A model generated the notes under the pieces. It was not told the DNA's origin. It worked only from the letters and a program-made list of their open reading frames with translations, and did not search any database. A stretch of DNA of 64,000 bases from Olsenella sp. SW781 (GTDB lineage Bacteria > Actinomycetota > Coriobacteriia > Coriobacteriales > Atopobiaceae), in the NCBI RefSeq assembly GCF_012027725.1, contig NZ_SJOU01000001.1, positions 124,001 to 188,000 of the forward strand, written 5' to 3'. Position numbers and translations under genes: made by a program. This document shows positions 9,083-17,479 of this stretch, in pieces (the first letter of the stretch is position 1; the number at the start of each line of letters is the position of its first letter).

Positions 9083-9739
9083 CTACGAGATGGAGCGGAT
9101 GAGGGCCGTCACCCTGCCGAGGATGACGGGGTCGTCGACGTAGATCGGGTCCATGCTGTCGTTCTCCGGCTGCAGCCGCACGCGGTCGCGCTCGCGGTAG
9201 AAGGTCTTCACCGTGGCGGAGTCGTCGATGAGGGCGACGACGATCTCACCGTTGTGCGCGTCGTGCTGCTCCTTCACGACGATGTAGTCACCGTCGAAGA
9301 TCCCCGCGTTGATCATCGACTCCCCGCGCACGCGCAGGACGAAGGAGCTCGCGTCACCGACGATCGAGGTGGGGAGGGTGAGCGTCTCCTCGACGTTCTG
9401 CTCGGCGAGGATGGGCGTCCCGGCGGCGACGCGCCCGACGAGCGGCAGCGAGATAAGGTTGCGGTCGACGTCCTGGGAGACGCTCGCCTGCGGGACCTGC
9501 TCGTCCGTGGAGGACGCCTGCTTGTCCACGACCTCGATCGTGCGCGGCTTCTTGGAGTCCCTGCGGATGAGCCCGTGCTCCTCGAGCACCTTGAGATGCA
9601 TGTGGACCGTCGAGGGCGAGGCGAGGCCCACGGCGGCACCGATCTCGCGCACCGAGGGCGGATAGCCGTGCTCGGTCGAGTAGGTGCGGATGAAGTCGTA
9701 GATGGCGAGCTGACGCTTGCCGAGCTTTCCACGTGCCAT
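9083..9739 (-). CDS. lexA: SOS repressor LexA
   Basis: LexA represses DNA-damage genes and self-cleaves when RecA is activated. The 218-residue protein has an N-terminal winged helix (KRQLAIYDFIRTYSTEHGYPP, then VGLASPSTVHMHLKVLEEHGL), an Ala-Gly cleavage site in GRVAAGTP, and an S24 peptidase domain with catalytic Ser in RGESM and Lys in ATVKTF. The start ATG has an AAGGAGG ribosome site. It is divergent from the LysM gene; each promoter has an SOS box in its spacer, so autoregulation is expected. Confidence 0.98.
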   Translation of the reverse strand: MARGKLGKRQLAIYDFIRTYSTEHGYPPSVREIGAAVGLASPSTVHMHLKVLEEHGLIRRDSKKPRTIEVVDKQASSTDEQVPQASVSQDVDRNLISLPLVGRVAAGTPILAEQNVEETLTLPTSIVGDASSFVLRVRGESMINAGIFDGDYIVVKEQHDAHNGEIVVALIDDSATVKTFYRERDRVRLQPENDSMDPIYVDDPVILGRVTALIRSIS

Positions 9740-9782
9740 GTTGTGCCTCCTTGTCCTCCGTCATCCCATCATAGCCGATTTC

Positions 9783-9810
9783 GAGATATTCGCAAACATT
9801 TGTTCGTCAA
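9783..9810 (-). promoter_or_regulatory. lexA promoter with SOS box 1
   Basis: Read on the minus strand, TTGACG (complement of 9805-9810) and TATCTC (complement of 9783-9788) are 16 bp apart. The SOS box CAAACATTTGTTCG (9793-9806) fills the spacer and touches the -35. It matches the Gram-positive LexA site CGAAC-N4-GTTCG at all but one fixed position. Binding there would block RNA polymerase and give LexA autoregulation. Confidence 0.75.
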
Positions 9811-9815
9811 ATCTC

Positions 9816-9843
9816 TTGACACGAACAATTGTACCACCATAAT
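9816..9843 (+). promoter_or_regulatory. LysM-gene promoter with SOS box 2
   Basis: TTGACA (9816-9821) is followed after 16 bp by CATAAT (9838-9843). The spacer contains the second SOS box, CGAACAATTGTACC (9822-9835), with two mismatches from CGAAC-N4-GTTCG. The two boxes are 29 bp apart centre to centre, so both divergent promoters are controlled from one short region. Confidence 0.72.
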
Positions 9844-9935
9844 TGAGTACAGACGTTCCGGTAATTCCGAGGGGCCAATTATTGTCCGGCCCGTCCGATA
9901 TAACCGTCCCAGCACACAGAACGAGAGGGGACACC

Positions 9936-10373
9936 ATGAGCCACAACGCCTGCACCGCCGTCTACGCCTTCGAGGGCACCGCCGCGCTCGCCGCGCGTCC
10001 CGCACGCCGCCTCACCCTGGTCGAGGGAGGCCTTGGTCGCAGGCACGGAGCGCCCGTGCGGCGCGCGGGGGAGCTCGACGCGAGGCAGCTCGGCCTGGCC
10101 CTCGTCGCGGGCGTCGCCGTTGTGGCCGCCATCGTGCTCGGGTCCATCCTCTCCGACCTCGTCATATCGTCCTCGCGCGCCCGAGCCCTCGAGGGCGTCG
10201 CCACGACGACCGTCACGGTCTCGGAGGGCGACTCCCTCTGGGGCATCGCGGCCGAGCGCCCCGTCGACGGCGTCGAGACCGCGGACCTCGTGCGCTGGAT
10301 CGCGGACGCCAACTCCCTCGACGACGCCTCGCTGCGGCCCGGCCAGTCCCTCGTCGTTCCCGCGAGGGGATAG
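9936..10373 (+). CDS. LysM membrane protein, probable SOS-induced division inhibitor (YneA/DivS type)
   Basis: The start ATG follows GAGAGGGG with 5-nt spacing and gives 145 residues. There is a short basic cytoplasmic part, one transmembrane helix (about residues 52-72, LGLALVAGVAVVAAIVLGSIL), and an extracellular LysM domain (about 90-143, VTVSEGDSLWGIA to LRPGQSLVVP) that should bind peptidoglycan. This is the layout of Bacillus YneA and of actinobacterial SOS division inhibitors, which are also divergent from lexA with nrdR downstream. Context and an SOS box in its promoter support the same role here: pausing division after DNA damage. Function is inferred, not shown. Confidence 0.78.
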   Translation: MSHNACTAVYAFEGTAALAARPARRLTLVEGGLGRRHGAPVRRAGELDARQLGLALVAGVAVVAAIVLGSILSDLVISSSRARALEGVATTTVTVSEGDSLWGIAAERPVDGVETADLVRWIADANSLDDASLRPGQSLVVPARG

Positions 10374-10471
10374 CGGCCCTTCCTTTCCAACGCATTTCAA
10401 GACGGCCCGACCGCGGCATCTTTGTGCATTTTGTGATAACTTCACTAGGTGCCGTTTGCCGAGGAGGTTAG

Positions 10472-10921
10472 ATGCGCTGTCCCAAATGCGGTTGCGAGGA
10501 GTCGAAGGTCGTCGACTCGAGGCCCTCGGAGAGCAATGACGCCATCAGGCGTCGCCGAGAGTGCACGAGCTGCGGGTTCAGATTCACCACGTACGAGCGC
10601 TGCGAGGAGGTCCCGCTCCTGGTCATCAAGCGCGACGGCCACAAGGAGCCCTTCGACCGGCAGAAGCTCATGCGCGGCCTCCTCACGGCCACGGTGAAAC
10701 GCGACGTCCCCATGAGCGCCCTCACGGGGCTCATCGACAACATCGAGTCCACGCTTCGCGACTCCGGCAGGACGGAGGTCACCTCAGCCGACCTGGGCAG
10801 CATGGTGCTCAAGCGCCTGGTCTCCATCGACAAGGTCGCCTACGTCCGCTTCGCCTCCGTGTACCGCGACTTCAAGGACGTCGACGAGTTCAGCGAGGAG
10901 CTGAGGAGCCTTAATGACTGA
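10472..10921 (+). CDS. nrdR: Transcriptional repressor NrdR
   Basis: NrdR senses ATP/dATP and represses ribonucleotide reductase genes. The 149-residue protein has the N-terminal zinc ribbon [15 protein letters not shown]...[13 protein letters not shown] (Cys at about 3, 6, 31, 34) and an ATP-cone domain (about 49-139) opening with [27 protein letters not shown] lies 5 nt before the start. It overlaps dut by 8 bp, joining two genes of deoxynucleotide balance. No paired NrdR boxes are seen directly upstream. Confidence 0.97.
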   Translation: MRCPKCGCEESKVVDSRPSESNDAIRRRRECTSCGFRFTTYERCEEVPLLVIKRDGHKEPFDRQKLMRGLLTATVKRDVPMSALTGLIDNIESTLRDSGRTEVTSADLGSMVLKRLVSIDKVAYVRFASVYRDFKDVDEFSEELRSLND

Positions 10922-11360
10922 CGACAGGATCGACCTTCCCATCAAGCGGCTCGACCCCACGGTCGAGCTGCCGACCTACGCCTACGAGGGGGACGCCGGG
11001 CTCGACCTCAGGGCCAACGAGGACGTGACGCTCGCCCCGCACGAGCGCCGGCTCGTCTCGACGGGCCTCGCCATCGCCATCCCGGAGGGCTACGCGGGCT
11101 TCGTGCAGCCCAGAAGCGGCCTTGCGCTGCGCGAGGGCCTCTCGATGGCGAACACCCCCGGCCTCATCGACGCCCACTACCGCGGCGAGCTCAAGGTCTG
11201 CGCCGTCAACCTCGACGACCGCGAGCCCATACGCATCGAGCGCGGCGAGCGCATCGCGCAGCTCGTCATCCAGCGCGTCCCCGTCGTACGCCTCGTCGAG
11301 GTCGACGAGCTCGACGAGACCGACCGCGGCGCCGGCGGCTTCGGCTCGAGCGGCGTCTAG
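10914..11360 (+). CDS. dut: Deoxyuridine 5'-triphosphate nucleotidohydrolase
   Basis: dUTPase hydrolyses dUTP to dUMP, preventing uracil incorporation and feeding dTMP synthesis. All five trimeric dUTPase motifs are present in 148 residues: [19 protein letters not shown], the catalytic [23 protein letters not shown] and the Gly-rich [10 protein letters not shown] tail that closes over the active site. It is translationally coupled to nrdR. A permease for nucleobases follows after 80 bp. Confidence 0.97.
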   Translation: MTDDRIDLPIKRLDPTVELPTYAYEGDAGLDLRANEDVTLAPHERRLVSTGLAIAIPEGYAGFVQPRSGLALREGLSMANTPGLIDAHYRGELKVCAVNLDDREPIRIERGERIAQLVIQRVPVVRLVEVDELDETDRGAGGFGSSGV

Positions 11361-11440
11361 GCCCCGCGCATCAGGTTCCCCCGCCGCCCGTGCGGCGTCC
11401 GAACGCAGTGTACGTGTCACAACGGAAAGGGATGCATTAC

Positions 11441-12754
11441 ATGGAAAAGTTCTTCAAGGCCCAGCAGAGGGGGTCGAGCGTCGGACAGGAGCTTCGCGCC
11501 GGCCTGACGACGTTCCTCGCGATGGCGTACATCATCGCGGTGAACCCCTCGCTGCTCACCCAGGCGGGCATTCCCGCGACGGCAGCCGTCACCGCCACCT
11601 GCGTTGGCGCCGGCATCATGACGATCTGCATGGGCCTGTTCTCCAACCGCCCGCTCGCCTGCGCCTCCGGCATGGGCGTCAACGCCGTCTTCGCGTTCAG
11701 CCTGACCGCCATCGCGGGCGGTGACTGGCACGCCGCGAGCGCCGTCATCTTCATCGAGGGCATCGCGATCCTCATCCTGGTCCTCTGCGGCCTGCGCGAG
11801 GCCATCATGGACGCGATCCCCGTGTCCCTGCGCCACGCGATCTCTGTCGGCCTCGGCCTGTTCATCGCGATGATCGGCCTCAAGGACGGCGGCATCATCG
11901 TCGCCGACGAGTCCACGATGGTCGCCCTCGGCGACGTCTTCAGCCCGACCTTCCTCGTCGGCCTCATCTCCATCATCGCGACGATCGTGCTGTACGCCAT
12001 GAACGTCAAGGGCTCGCTGCTGCTCGGCATCATCGTCGCCGTCGTCGCCGGCATCCCCCTCGGCGTCACGCAGCTTCCCGCCGGCATCGTGTCCGGCCTC
12101 GACTTCTCCTCCTTCGGCGCCCCGTTCCTCGCCGACGAGGCCGGAGTGATGGGCATCGCCAAGGTCGTCACCAACCCTACGCTCCTCGTCTTCGCGTTCT
12201 CCCTCATGATGTCCGACTTCTTCGACACCATGGGGACCGCGATGGCGGTGGCCAAGCAGGGTGAGTTCCTCGAGCCCGACGGCCGCGTCCAGAACATCAA
12301 GGAGATCTTGATCGTCGACTCCGCCGCCGCCGCGGTGGGCGGCCTGACCGGCGCCTCCTCGATCACCACGTTCGTCGAGTCCGCCTCCGGCGCTGCCGAC
12401 GGCGGCCGCACCGGCCTCACCTCCGTCACCGCCGGCGTGCTGTTCATCATCGCCGCGTTCTTCTCGCCGCTCATCTCCATCGTCAACTCCGCCACCACCT
12501 GCGGCGCCCTCGTGTTCGTCGGCTTCCTCATGATGAGCGAGGTCGCGGAGATCGACTGGTCCGACCTCCTCGAGGGCCTGCCTGCCTTCCTCATCGTGGC
12601 CGGCGTCCCGATGACCTACTCGATCTCGAACGGCATCGGCTTCGGCTTCATCGCGTACGTGATCGTCGCCGCCGTCACCGGCCAGCTCAAGAAGGTCAAG
12701 CCGCTCATGTGGGTCGCGGCCGTCGCCTTCCTCGTCTACTTCCTCGTCGTCTAG
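11441..12754 (+). CDS. NCS2 purine (adenine/guanine/hypoxanthine) permease, AzgA type
   Basis: This is a proton-coupled nucleobase importer of the inner membrane. ATG 11441 is chosen over ATG 11432 because AAAGGG lies 9 nt upstream of it. The 437-residue protein starts MEKFFKAQQRGSSVGQELRAGLTTFLAMAYIIAVNP, a signature of the AzgA/PbuG branch of NCS2. It has a dozen or more hydrophobic segments and the substrate-site regions DFFDTMGT and GASSITTFVESASG. A strong intrinsic terminator follows. I searched the 80-bp leader for a purine riboswitch and saw none. Confidence 0.9.
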   Translation: MEKFFKAQQRGSSVGQELRAGLTTFLAMAYIIAVNPSLLTQAGIPATAAVTATCVGAGIMTICMGLFSNRPLACASGMGVNAVFAFSLTAIAGGDWHAASAVIFIEGIAILILVLCGLREAIMDAIPVSLRHAISVGLGLFIAMIGLKDGGIIVADESTMVALGDVFSPTFLVGLISIIATIVLYAMNVKGSLLLGIIVAVVAGIPLGVTQLPAGIVSGLDFSSFGAPFLADEAGVMGIAKVVTNPTLLVFAFSLMMSDFFDTMGTAMAVAKQGEFLEPDGRVQNIKEILIVDSAAAAVGGLTGASSITTFVESASGAADGGRTGLTSVTAGVLFIIAAFFSPLISIVNSATTCGALVFVGFLMMSEVAEIDWSDLLEGLPAFLIVAGVPMTYSISNGIGFGFIAYVIVAAVTGQLKKVKPLMWVAAVAFLVYFLVV

Positions 12755-12770
12755 CGCGAGGCGCCCCTGC

Positions 12771-12805
12771 GCGGGCCCGGGCACGGCGCCCGGGCCCGCT
12801 TTCTT
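12771..12805 (+). terminator. Rho-independent terminator after the purine permease
   Basis: A 12-bp perfect G+C stem (12771-12782 with 12788-12799) closes a 5-nt loop and is followed by TTTCTT. It separates the purine permease from the uracil permease, which has a ribosome site 20 bp further on, so readthrough or a promoter within this gap must serve the second gene. Confidence 0.85.
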
Positions 12806-12831
12806 GTACGCACGTCCCGAAGGGAGGTCTC

Positions 12832-14106
12832 ATGAGCTCTCATGAGCGTGAGGTCATCGGCGTCGACGACCGCGTCTCGGTCGGCCGCGCCATTCCGCTC
12901 GGCATCCAGCACATGATGTCGATGTTCGGCTCGACGGTGCTCGTCCCGGTCCTCACCGGGCTCGACCCCAACGTCGCCATCATGTGCTCGGGCATCGGAA
13001 CGATCTGCTACCTGCTGGTGACCGGCAACAAGATCCCGAGCTACCTCGGCAGCTCGTTCGCCTTCATCAGCCCCATCCTCGCCGTCGGCGCGACCAAGGG
13101 GCTTGACGCCGCCATGTCCGGCGTCATCGTCGCCGGCATGGTGTTCCTCGTCGTCGCCGGCATCATTCGCCTCGTGGGGACGGGCTGGCTCGACCGCTTC
13201 CTGCCGCCCGTCCTCGTCGCGTCGGTGATGGTCGTCATCGGCGTCGGCCTCTCCGCGACCGCGGCCGACATGGCCTTCATGACCGACCTGCCGGACGGCA
13301 CGTCCGCGTTCTTCGGCGTCGGTGCCATCGTCGCCGCCGTGACGCTGGTCGCCGCCGTGGTCTTCTCGAGCATGGGCGGCATGTTCGGCACCATCCCCGT
13401 CCTTCTCGCCATCATCGTCGGGTATCTCGTCTCCATCCCCTTCGGCCTCGTCGACTTCTCGCCTGTCGCGCAGGCCGCCTGGGTCGGCCTGCCGAGCGTC
13501 TCGGCGCCCCGCTTCGACTGGGGCGCGGTCGCGCTCATCGCCCCGGTCGCCGTCGTCGTGGTCATCGAGCACATCGGCCACCTGCTCGCGGTCGGCGAGA
13601 TCGTGGGCAAGGACTATCGCTCCATGCTGCCGCGCTCGCTCGCCGGCGACGGCATCTCCACGATGATCTCCGGCTTCCTCGGCGGTCCCCCGACGACCAC
13701 CTATGCGGAGAACATCGGCGTCATGAGCGTGACCCGCGTCTACTCGACGCAGATCTTCTGGTACGCGGGCGGGTTCGCCCTCGTCATCGGCGGCTTCTGC
13801 CCCAAGCTTGCGGCGCTCATCCAGTCGATCCCGAGCCCGGTCATGGGCGGCGTGTCGCTCCTGCTCTTCGGCCTCATCGCGTCGAATGGCCTGCGCATGC
13901 TCGTCTCCAACCGCGTCGACTTCGACGTCAACCGCAACCTCATGATCGCGTCGGTCGTCATCATCCTCGGCGTGGGCATGGAGACCTCCGGCATCGCCAT
14001 CCCCATCGGCGACTACACGCTTCCCGGCATGGCCACCTCGGCGCTGGCGGGCATCCTGCTCAACCTGATCCTTCCGGGCCGCCCGTCCGCGGAGGCGGAC
14101 GACTAG
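12832..14106 (+). CDS. uraA: NCS2 uracil permease
   Basis: This is the inner-membrane uracil/proton symporter of pyrimidine salvage. The ATG after GGGAGG gives 424 residues with about 14 hydrophobic segments. Diagnostic UraA/PyrP stretches are RAIPLGIQHMMSMFGSTVLVP at the N-terminus, PSYLGSSFAFISP in the first substrate repeat, ALIAPVAVVVVIEHIGHLLAVG with the substrate-site Glu, and GGPPTTTYAENIGVM. It is paralogous at fold level to the preceding purine permease but from a different NCS2 branch. Confidence 0.92.
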   Translation: MSSHEREVIGVDDRVSVGRAIPLGIQHMMSMFGSTVLVPVLTGLDPNVAIMCSGIGTICYLLVTGNKIPSYLGSSFAFISPILAVGATKGLDAAMSGVIVAGMVFLVVAGIIRLVGTGWLDRFLPPVLVASVMVVIGVGLSATAADMAFMTDLPDGTSAFFGVGAIVAAVTLVAAVVFSSMGGMFGTIPVLLAIIVGYLVSIPFGLVDFSPVAQAAWVGLPSVSAPRFDWGAVALIAPVAVVVVIEHIGHLLAVGEIVGKDYRSMLPRSLAGDGISTMISGFLGGPPTTTYAENIGVMSVTRVYSTQIFWYAGGFALVIGGFCPKLAALIQSIPSPVMGGVSLLLFGLIASNGLRMLVSNRVDFDVNRNLMIASVVIILGVGMETSGIAIPIGDYTLPGMATSALAGILLNLILPGRPSAEADD

Positions 14107-14134
14107 GGCGAGCCGTCCCGCATATTTCGTTGAC

Positions 14135-14175
14135 GAGAGGGTGGTTCGCTATATGTGGGCCGCCCTCTCTCATTT
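14135..14175 (+). terminator. Probable terminator after uracil permease
   Basis: GAGAGGGTGG (14135-14144) can pair with CCGCCCTCTC (14160-14169), with one G-T pair, around a 15-nt loop. TCATTTT follows. It lies between the uracil permease and the flavoprotein gene. Confidence 0.5.
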
Positions 14176-14246
14176 TGGCGTTGCGGCGGGGGAGCATGGG
14201 GTACCATCAGAGAAAGGAAGTCAGGAGCAGGGGAGGAGCCCGCATC

Positions 14247-15194
14247 ATGGAAGCAACTCAGAAGGACCTTGTCATCGTGGGCGGGGGGCCTGCCGGCCTC
14301 TCGGCCGCCATCTACGCGAGCCGCTCGCTTCTCGATGCGGTGACGCTCGAGCGGGAGGCCCTCGGCGGTCAGGTCATCCTCACGAGCGAGGTCGACAACT
14401 ACCCGGGCGTCCCGCACGCGGACGGATACGGTCTCACGGAGGCCATGCGGGAGCAGGCGGTCGGCCTCGGGGCCGAGATTAGGATGGAGCCCGTCGAGTC
14501 GCTCGAGCGAGACGCCGAGACCGGCCGCCTCCTGGTCCGCACGCCGTCGGCCGCGTATGACGCCGCCGCCGTCATCGTCTCCGCCGGCGCGCAGCCGCGC
14601 AAGGCCGGCTTCGATGGCGAGGACCGCTTCGCGGGGCACGGCGTCTCGTACTGCGCCACCTGCGACGGGATGTTCTATAGAGGCAAACAGGTGTTCGTAA
14701 TTGGTGGGGGAAACTCGGCTGCCGAGGAGGCGCTCTTCCTGACGCGGTTCGCGAGCAAGGTCACCGTGGTCGTGCGCAAGGACCACCTGAGGGCGCAGGC
14801 ATCTGTCGTGTCGGAGCTCGAGCGCAACGAAAAGGTCGAGCTGCGCCTCATGACGAGCATCGTCGAGGTCGACGGCGGCGAGCTCCCGTCGAGCATCACG
14901 TTCCGCGACAACGCCACCGGCGAGACGCGCGTCGAGACCTATGAGGAGGGCTCGTTCGGGATCTTCGTCCTCGTGGGCCGCGTGCCCGAGTCAGGGCTTC
15001 TGAGAGGCCTCGTCGAGCTTGACGAGAGCGGCTATGCGGTGACGGACGAGCGCATGGCCACGACGACCCCGGGGCTCTTCGTGGCGGGCGACGTGAGGAG
15101 AAAGCCGCTCAGGCAAATCGTCACGGCGGCCTCGGACGGCGCCATCGCCGCGACGAGCGCCGCGGCGTACCTGGGACATCCCGTCGAGGGATGA
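14247..15194 (+). CDS. trxB: Thioredoxin-disulfide reductase-like flavoprotein
   Basis: The enzyme passes electrons from NAD(P)H through FAD and a redox disulfide to thioredoxin-type partners. GGGAGGAG 8 nt before ATG 14247 sets the start (315 residues). It has the FAD-binding GGGPAGLSAA (about 12-21), the active-site pair CATC (about 137-140), the nucleotide-binding GGGNSAAEEA (about 155-164), and the C-terminal FAD motif GLFVAGDVR. No thioredoxin gene lies beside it, so the exact partner is unknown. The gene is convergent with the ClC gene; a 22-bp palindrome spans its stop. Confidence 0.88.
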   Translation: MEATQKDLVIVGGGPAGLSAAIYASRSLLDAVTLEREALGGQVILTSEVDNYPGVPHADGYGLTEAMREQAVGLGAEIRMEPVESLERDAETGRLLVRTPSAAYDAAAVIVSAGAQPRKAGFDGEDRFAGHGVSYCATCDGMFYRGKQVFVIGGGNSAAEEALFLTRFASKVTVVVRKDHLRAQASVVSELERNEKVELRLMTSIVEVDGGELPSSITFRDNATGETRVETYEEGSFGIFVLVGRVPESGLLRGLVELDESGYAVTDERMATTTPGLFVAGDVRRKPLRQIVTAASDGAIAATSAAAYLGHPVEG

Positions 15195-15206
15195 CGTCAT
15201 CCCTCG
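15185..15206. repeat. 22-bp perfect palindrome between convergent trxB and clc
   Basis: CGAGGGATGAC (15185-15195) and its exact reverse complement (15196-15206) meet without a loop. The palindrome covers the last codons and stop of trxB. The remaining 120 bp to the clc stop is AT-rich around 15275-15300 and holds nothing else I recognise. A terminator role for both converging transcripts is possible, though there is no U tract. Confidence 0.7.
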
Positions 15207-15326
15207 GGTTCTCGGACCGTCGTCTCAGACAATGCGTTGAGGCGGCGGTCCCCTTCTCTTCCTGCGATTTCTAAAACCGCGATAATATATCTTATGTAAA
15301 GTAGCGATGACGGAAAGAATCCCCCG

Positions 15327-16907
15327 TCAGAGGACGCGCTGCGAGGACATGAGGCGGAGCTTGAGGAAGGCGTCGTCGGTCACCGATGAGTCGACGATGA
15401 CCAGGAGGCGGTCGAGCGCCTCGATGCGCGTGCTCCCCGTGGGCACCACGTCACCTCCCGCGCGCTCGATCGTCACGACGCGCATCCCGTCGGGCCACGG
15501 CACCTCGCGGACGAGCATCCCCTCGAGGCGGCTTCCCGCGCCCACGAGGATGGTCTGAAGCGACTTTCCGCCCACCGTCCCCGCCCCTCTATCGGCCTCG
15601 TGACCCGAGGAGCCGAGAAGCGCCGCGAGCAGGTGCTCGTAGAACGACTCGGTCTCGGTGAGGTTGGCGGTCACATAGGCCACGACGGACACGATCGAGG
15701 CCGAGAGAAGCGCGTCGAGCGAGCCGGTGAGCTCGAAGACGAGCACGACGGCCGTCACGGGCGCCCTCACGACGCCCGAGAAGAGCCCGGCCACGCCGAG
15801 CGCGACGAAGTTCGGGAAGTACTCCCCCGGCACCCCGAGCGCGCCAGCCGCGCGCGCGAAGAGGCCGCCCATGAGGGCCCCCATGACCACGAGCGGCAGG
15901 AGCGTCCCTCCCGGCGCCCCGGAGCCGAAGCAGACGGTGGTGAAGAGGTACTTGCCGAGCAGGAGCGCGAGGATGGCCGCGACGCCGAGCCCCTGGGGGG
16001 ACTCGAGGAGCTCGATGATGGCGTCCCCGCCGCAGAGGAGCTCCGGCCAGGCGAAGGCAACGATGCCCGCGAGCGCGAAGGGCACGGCGAGCCGCGCCAG
16101 CGGCAGGTGGGAGCGCACCCTCCCGAAGAGGTCCTGGCAGGCGAACATGCCCCGGTTGTGGAGCGCGCCGAGGACTCCCGCCAAAAGGCCGAGGGCCACG
16201 ACGAAGGCATAGCTCGCATGCGGCAGGTCGGCCCCGAGGGCGAGGCTGATCACGGGCGAGACGCCGAGCGCCTGGGAGACGAGGTAGTCTGAGGCGACCG
16301 ACGAGCACATGACAGAGATGATGAGCGGCGCGGTGAACTCCTTGTGGATCTCCTCGAGCGCAAAGAGGACGCCGGTCAGCGGGGCATGGAACGCGGCCGA
16401 CATCCCGGCGGCGGCGCCGCAGGTCACGAGCAGGCGCTCCTCTCCCCTCTTCCTGCGCAGGGCACGGGAGACCGCCTTTCCCGACATGCCGCCGAGCTGG
16501 ACGGACGGACCCTCGCGGCCGAGCGAGAGCCCGGCGAGGGCGAGCATCGCGCCCTCGGCGAACTTTGCGGGCAAGACCCTTCGCCAGGGGGCGTCCATGC
16601 GGTCGACGACCTCGGCGTCGATCTGCGGGATGCCGGAGCCGGAGGTGGCGGGCTCCCAGACGATGAGGGCGGAGACGCAGGCGAGAAGAACGGCGAGGAC
16701 CGCGAACCACGCGGCCATGAGCAGCGGGCTTCCCGCCGCGGCGCCCGTGACGAGGCGCAGGAGCCGCTCGGCGTTCGAGAGGACGAGGCGGTAGAGCGTG
16801 ACCACGCCGCCCGCGACGAGCCCGACGACCAGGCCCTCGAGCACGAGGGCGACCTGGAAGCGCCGAGAGAGGCGCCTGACTATCTCCTGTTGCGGAAGGT
16901 CCTCCAT
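15327..16907 (-). CDS. ClC-family chloride/proton antiporter with C-terminal TrkA_C domain
   Basis: This is a membrane anion transporter. The 526-residue protein carries the three ClC anion-path motifs GSGIPQ, GREGPSVQLGG (gating Glu present) and GSGAPGG. LFALEEIHKEF retains the internal proton Glu of exchangers, so it is more likely a Cl-/H+ antiporter than a channel. After the last membrane helix, about 90 residues form a TrkA_C (RCK_C)-like domain ending in VIVDSSVTDDAF, common in bacterial ClCs and possibly ligand-binding. It starts 7 bp after the apt stop and so shares its transcript. Confidence 0.92.
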   Translation of the reverse strand: MEDLPQQEIVRRLSRRFQVALVLEGLVVGLVAGGVVTLYRLVLSNAERLLRLVTGAAAGSPLLMAAWFAVLAVLLACVSALIVWEPATSGSGIPQIDAEVVDRMDAPWRRVLPAKFAEGAMLALAGLSLGREGPSVQLGGMSGKAVSRALRRKRGEERLLVTCGAAAGMSAAFHAPLTGVLFALEEIHKEFTAPLIISVMCSSVASDYLVSQALGVSPVISLALGADLPHASYAFVVALGLLAGVLGALHNRGMFACQDLFGRVRSHLPLARLAVPFALAGIVAFAWPELLCGGDAIIELLESPQGLGVAAILALLLGKYLFTTVCFGSGAPGGTLLPLVVMGALMGGLFARAAGALGVPGEYFPNFVALGVAGLFSGVVRAPVTAVVLVFELTGSLDALLSASIVSVVAYVTANLTETESFYEHLLAALLGSSGHEADRGAGTVGGKSLQTILVGAGSRLEGMLVREVPWPDGMRVVTIERAGGDVVPTGSTRIEALDRLLVIVDSSVTDDAFLKLRLMSSQRVL

Positions 16908-16914
16908 CCGGGCG

Positions 16915-17448
16915 CTAGGAGACCTTGACGAGGGTGTAGACCTCGTGGTCGCACGCCTCGGAGATGACCTCGCGGGGCTTGAGGAAGGCGAGCTCGAGGA
17001 TGAAGGCGAAGCCCTCGACGGCGGCGCCCGACTGCTCGACGAGGCGCGCGGCCGCGATCGCGGTGCCGCCGGTCGCGACGAGGTCGTCGACGACGAGGAC
17101 GCGGTCGTCGGGGGTCAGCGCGTCGCGGTGGATCTGGATCTCGTCGGTCCCGTACTCGAGCGAGTAGCTCTGGGAGTAGACGGCGCGCGGGAGCTTGCCG
17201 GGCTTGCGGGCGGGCACGAACCCGCAGCCGAGTCGGTATGCGACGGGCGCGCCGATGAGAAAGCCCCGCGCCTCCGCGCCCACGACCTTGGTGATGCCCC
17301 GCCCCTCGAAGTGCCCGGCGATGTCGTCGACGACGGCGCGCAGCGCCTCGGGGTCGTCGAAGAGCGGCGTGATGTCCTTGAAGACGACGCCCGGCTCGGG
17401 ATAGTCGGGGATGTCGATGATGCGGCTCGCGAAGTCGAAGTCTGACAA
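16915..17448 (-). CDS. apt: Adenine phosphoribosyltransferase
   Basis: APRT converts adenine and PRPP to AMP. The 177-residue product has the start IIDIPDYPEPGVVFKDITPLF typical of APRT, the EARGFLIGAPVAYRLG loop, and the PRPP-binding motif VLVVDDLVATGGTA (about 122-135). The start is TTG, supported by GAGAGGGAAGCC upstream. In many Firmicutes apt sits beside relA; here it lies between a MerR regulator and a ClC transporter. Confidence 0.96.
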   Translation of the reverse strand: MSDFDFASRIIDIPDYPEPGVVFKDITPLFDDPEALRAVVDDIAGHFEGRGITKVVGAEARGFLIGAPVAYRLGCGFVPARKPGKLPRAVYSQSYSLEYGTDEIQIHRDALTPDDRVLVVDDLVATGGTAIAAARLVEQSGAAVEGFAFILELAFLKPREVISEACDHEVYTLVKVS

Positions 17449-17479
17449 GGCTTCCCTCTCCTCTCGCGGGTGACCGGGC

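Noticed and set aside
9846-9859. A third SOS box downstream of the LysM-gene promoter
   Set aside because: AGTAC-N4-GTTCC keeps only part of the CGAAC-N4-GTTCG consensus; too weak to claim.
11361-11440. Purine riboswitch before the NCS2 purine permease
   Set aside because: The 80-bp leader is too short and lacks the conserved purine-aptamer loops.
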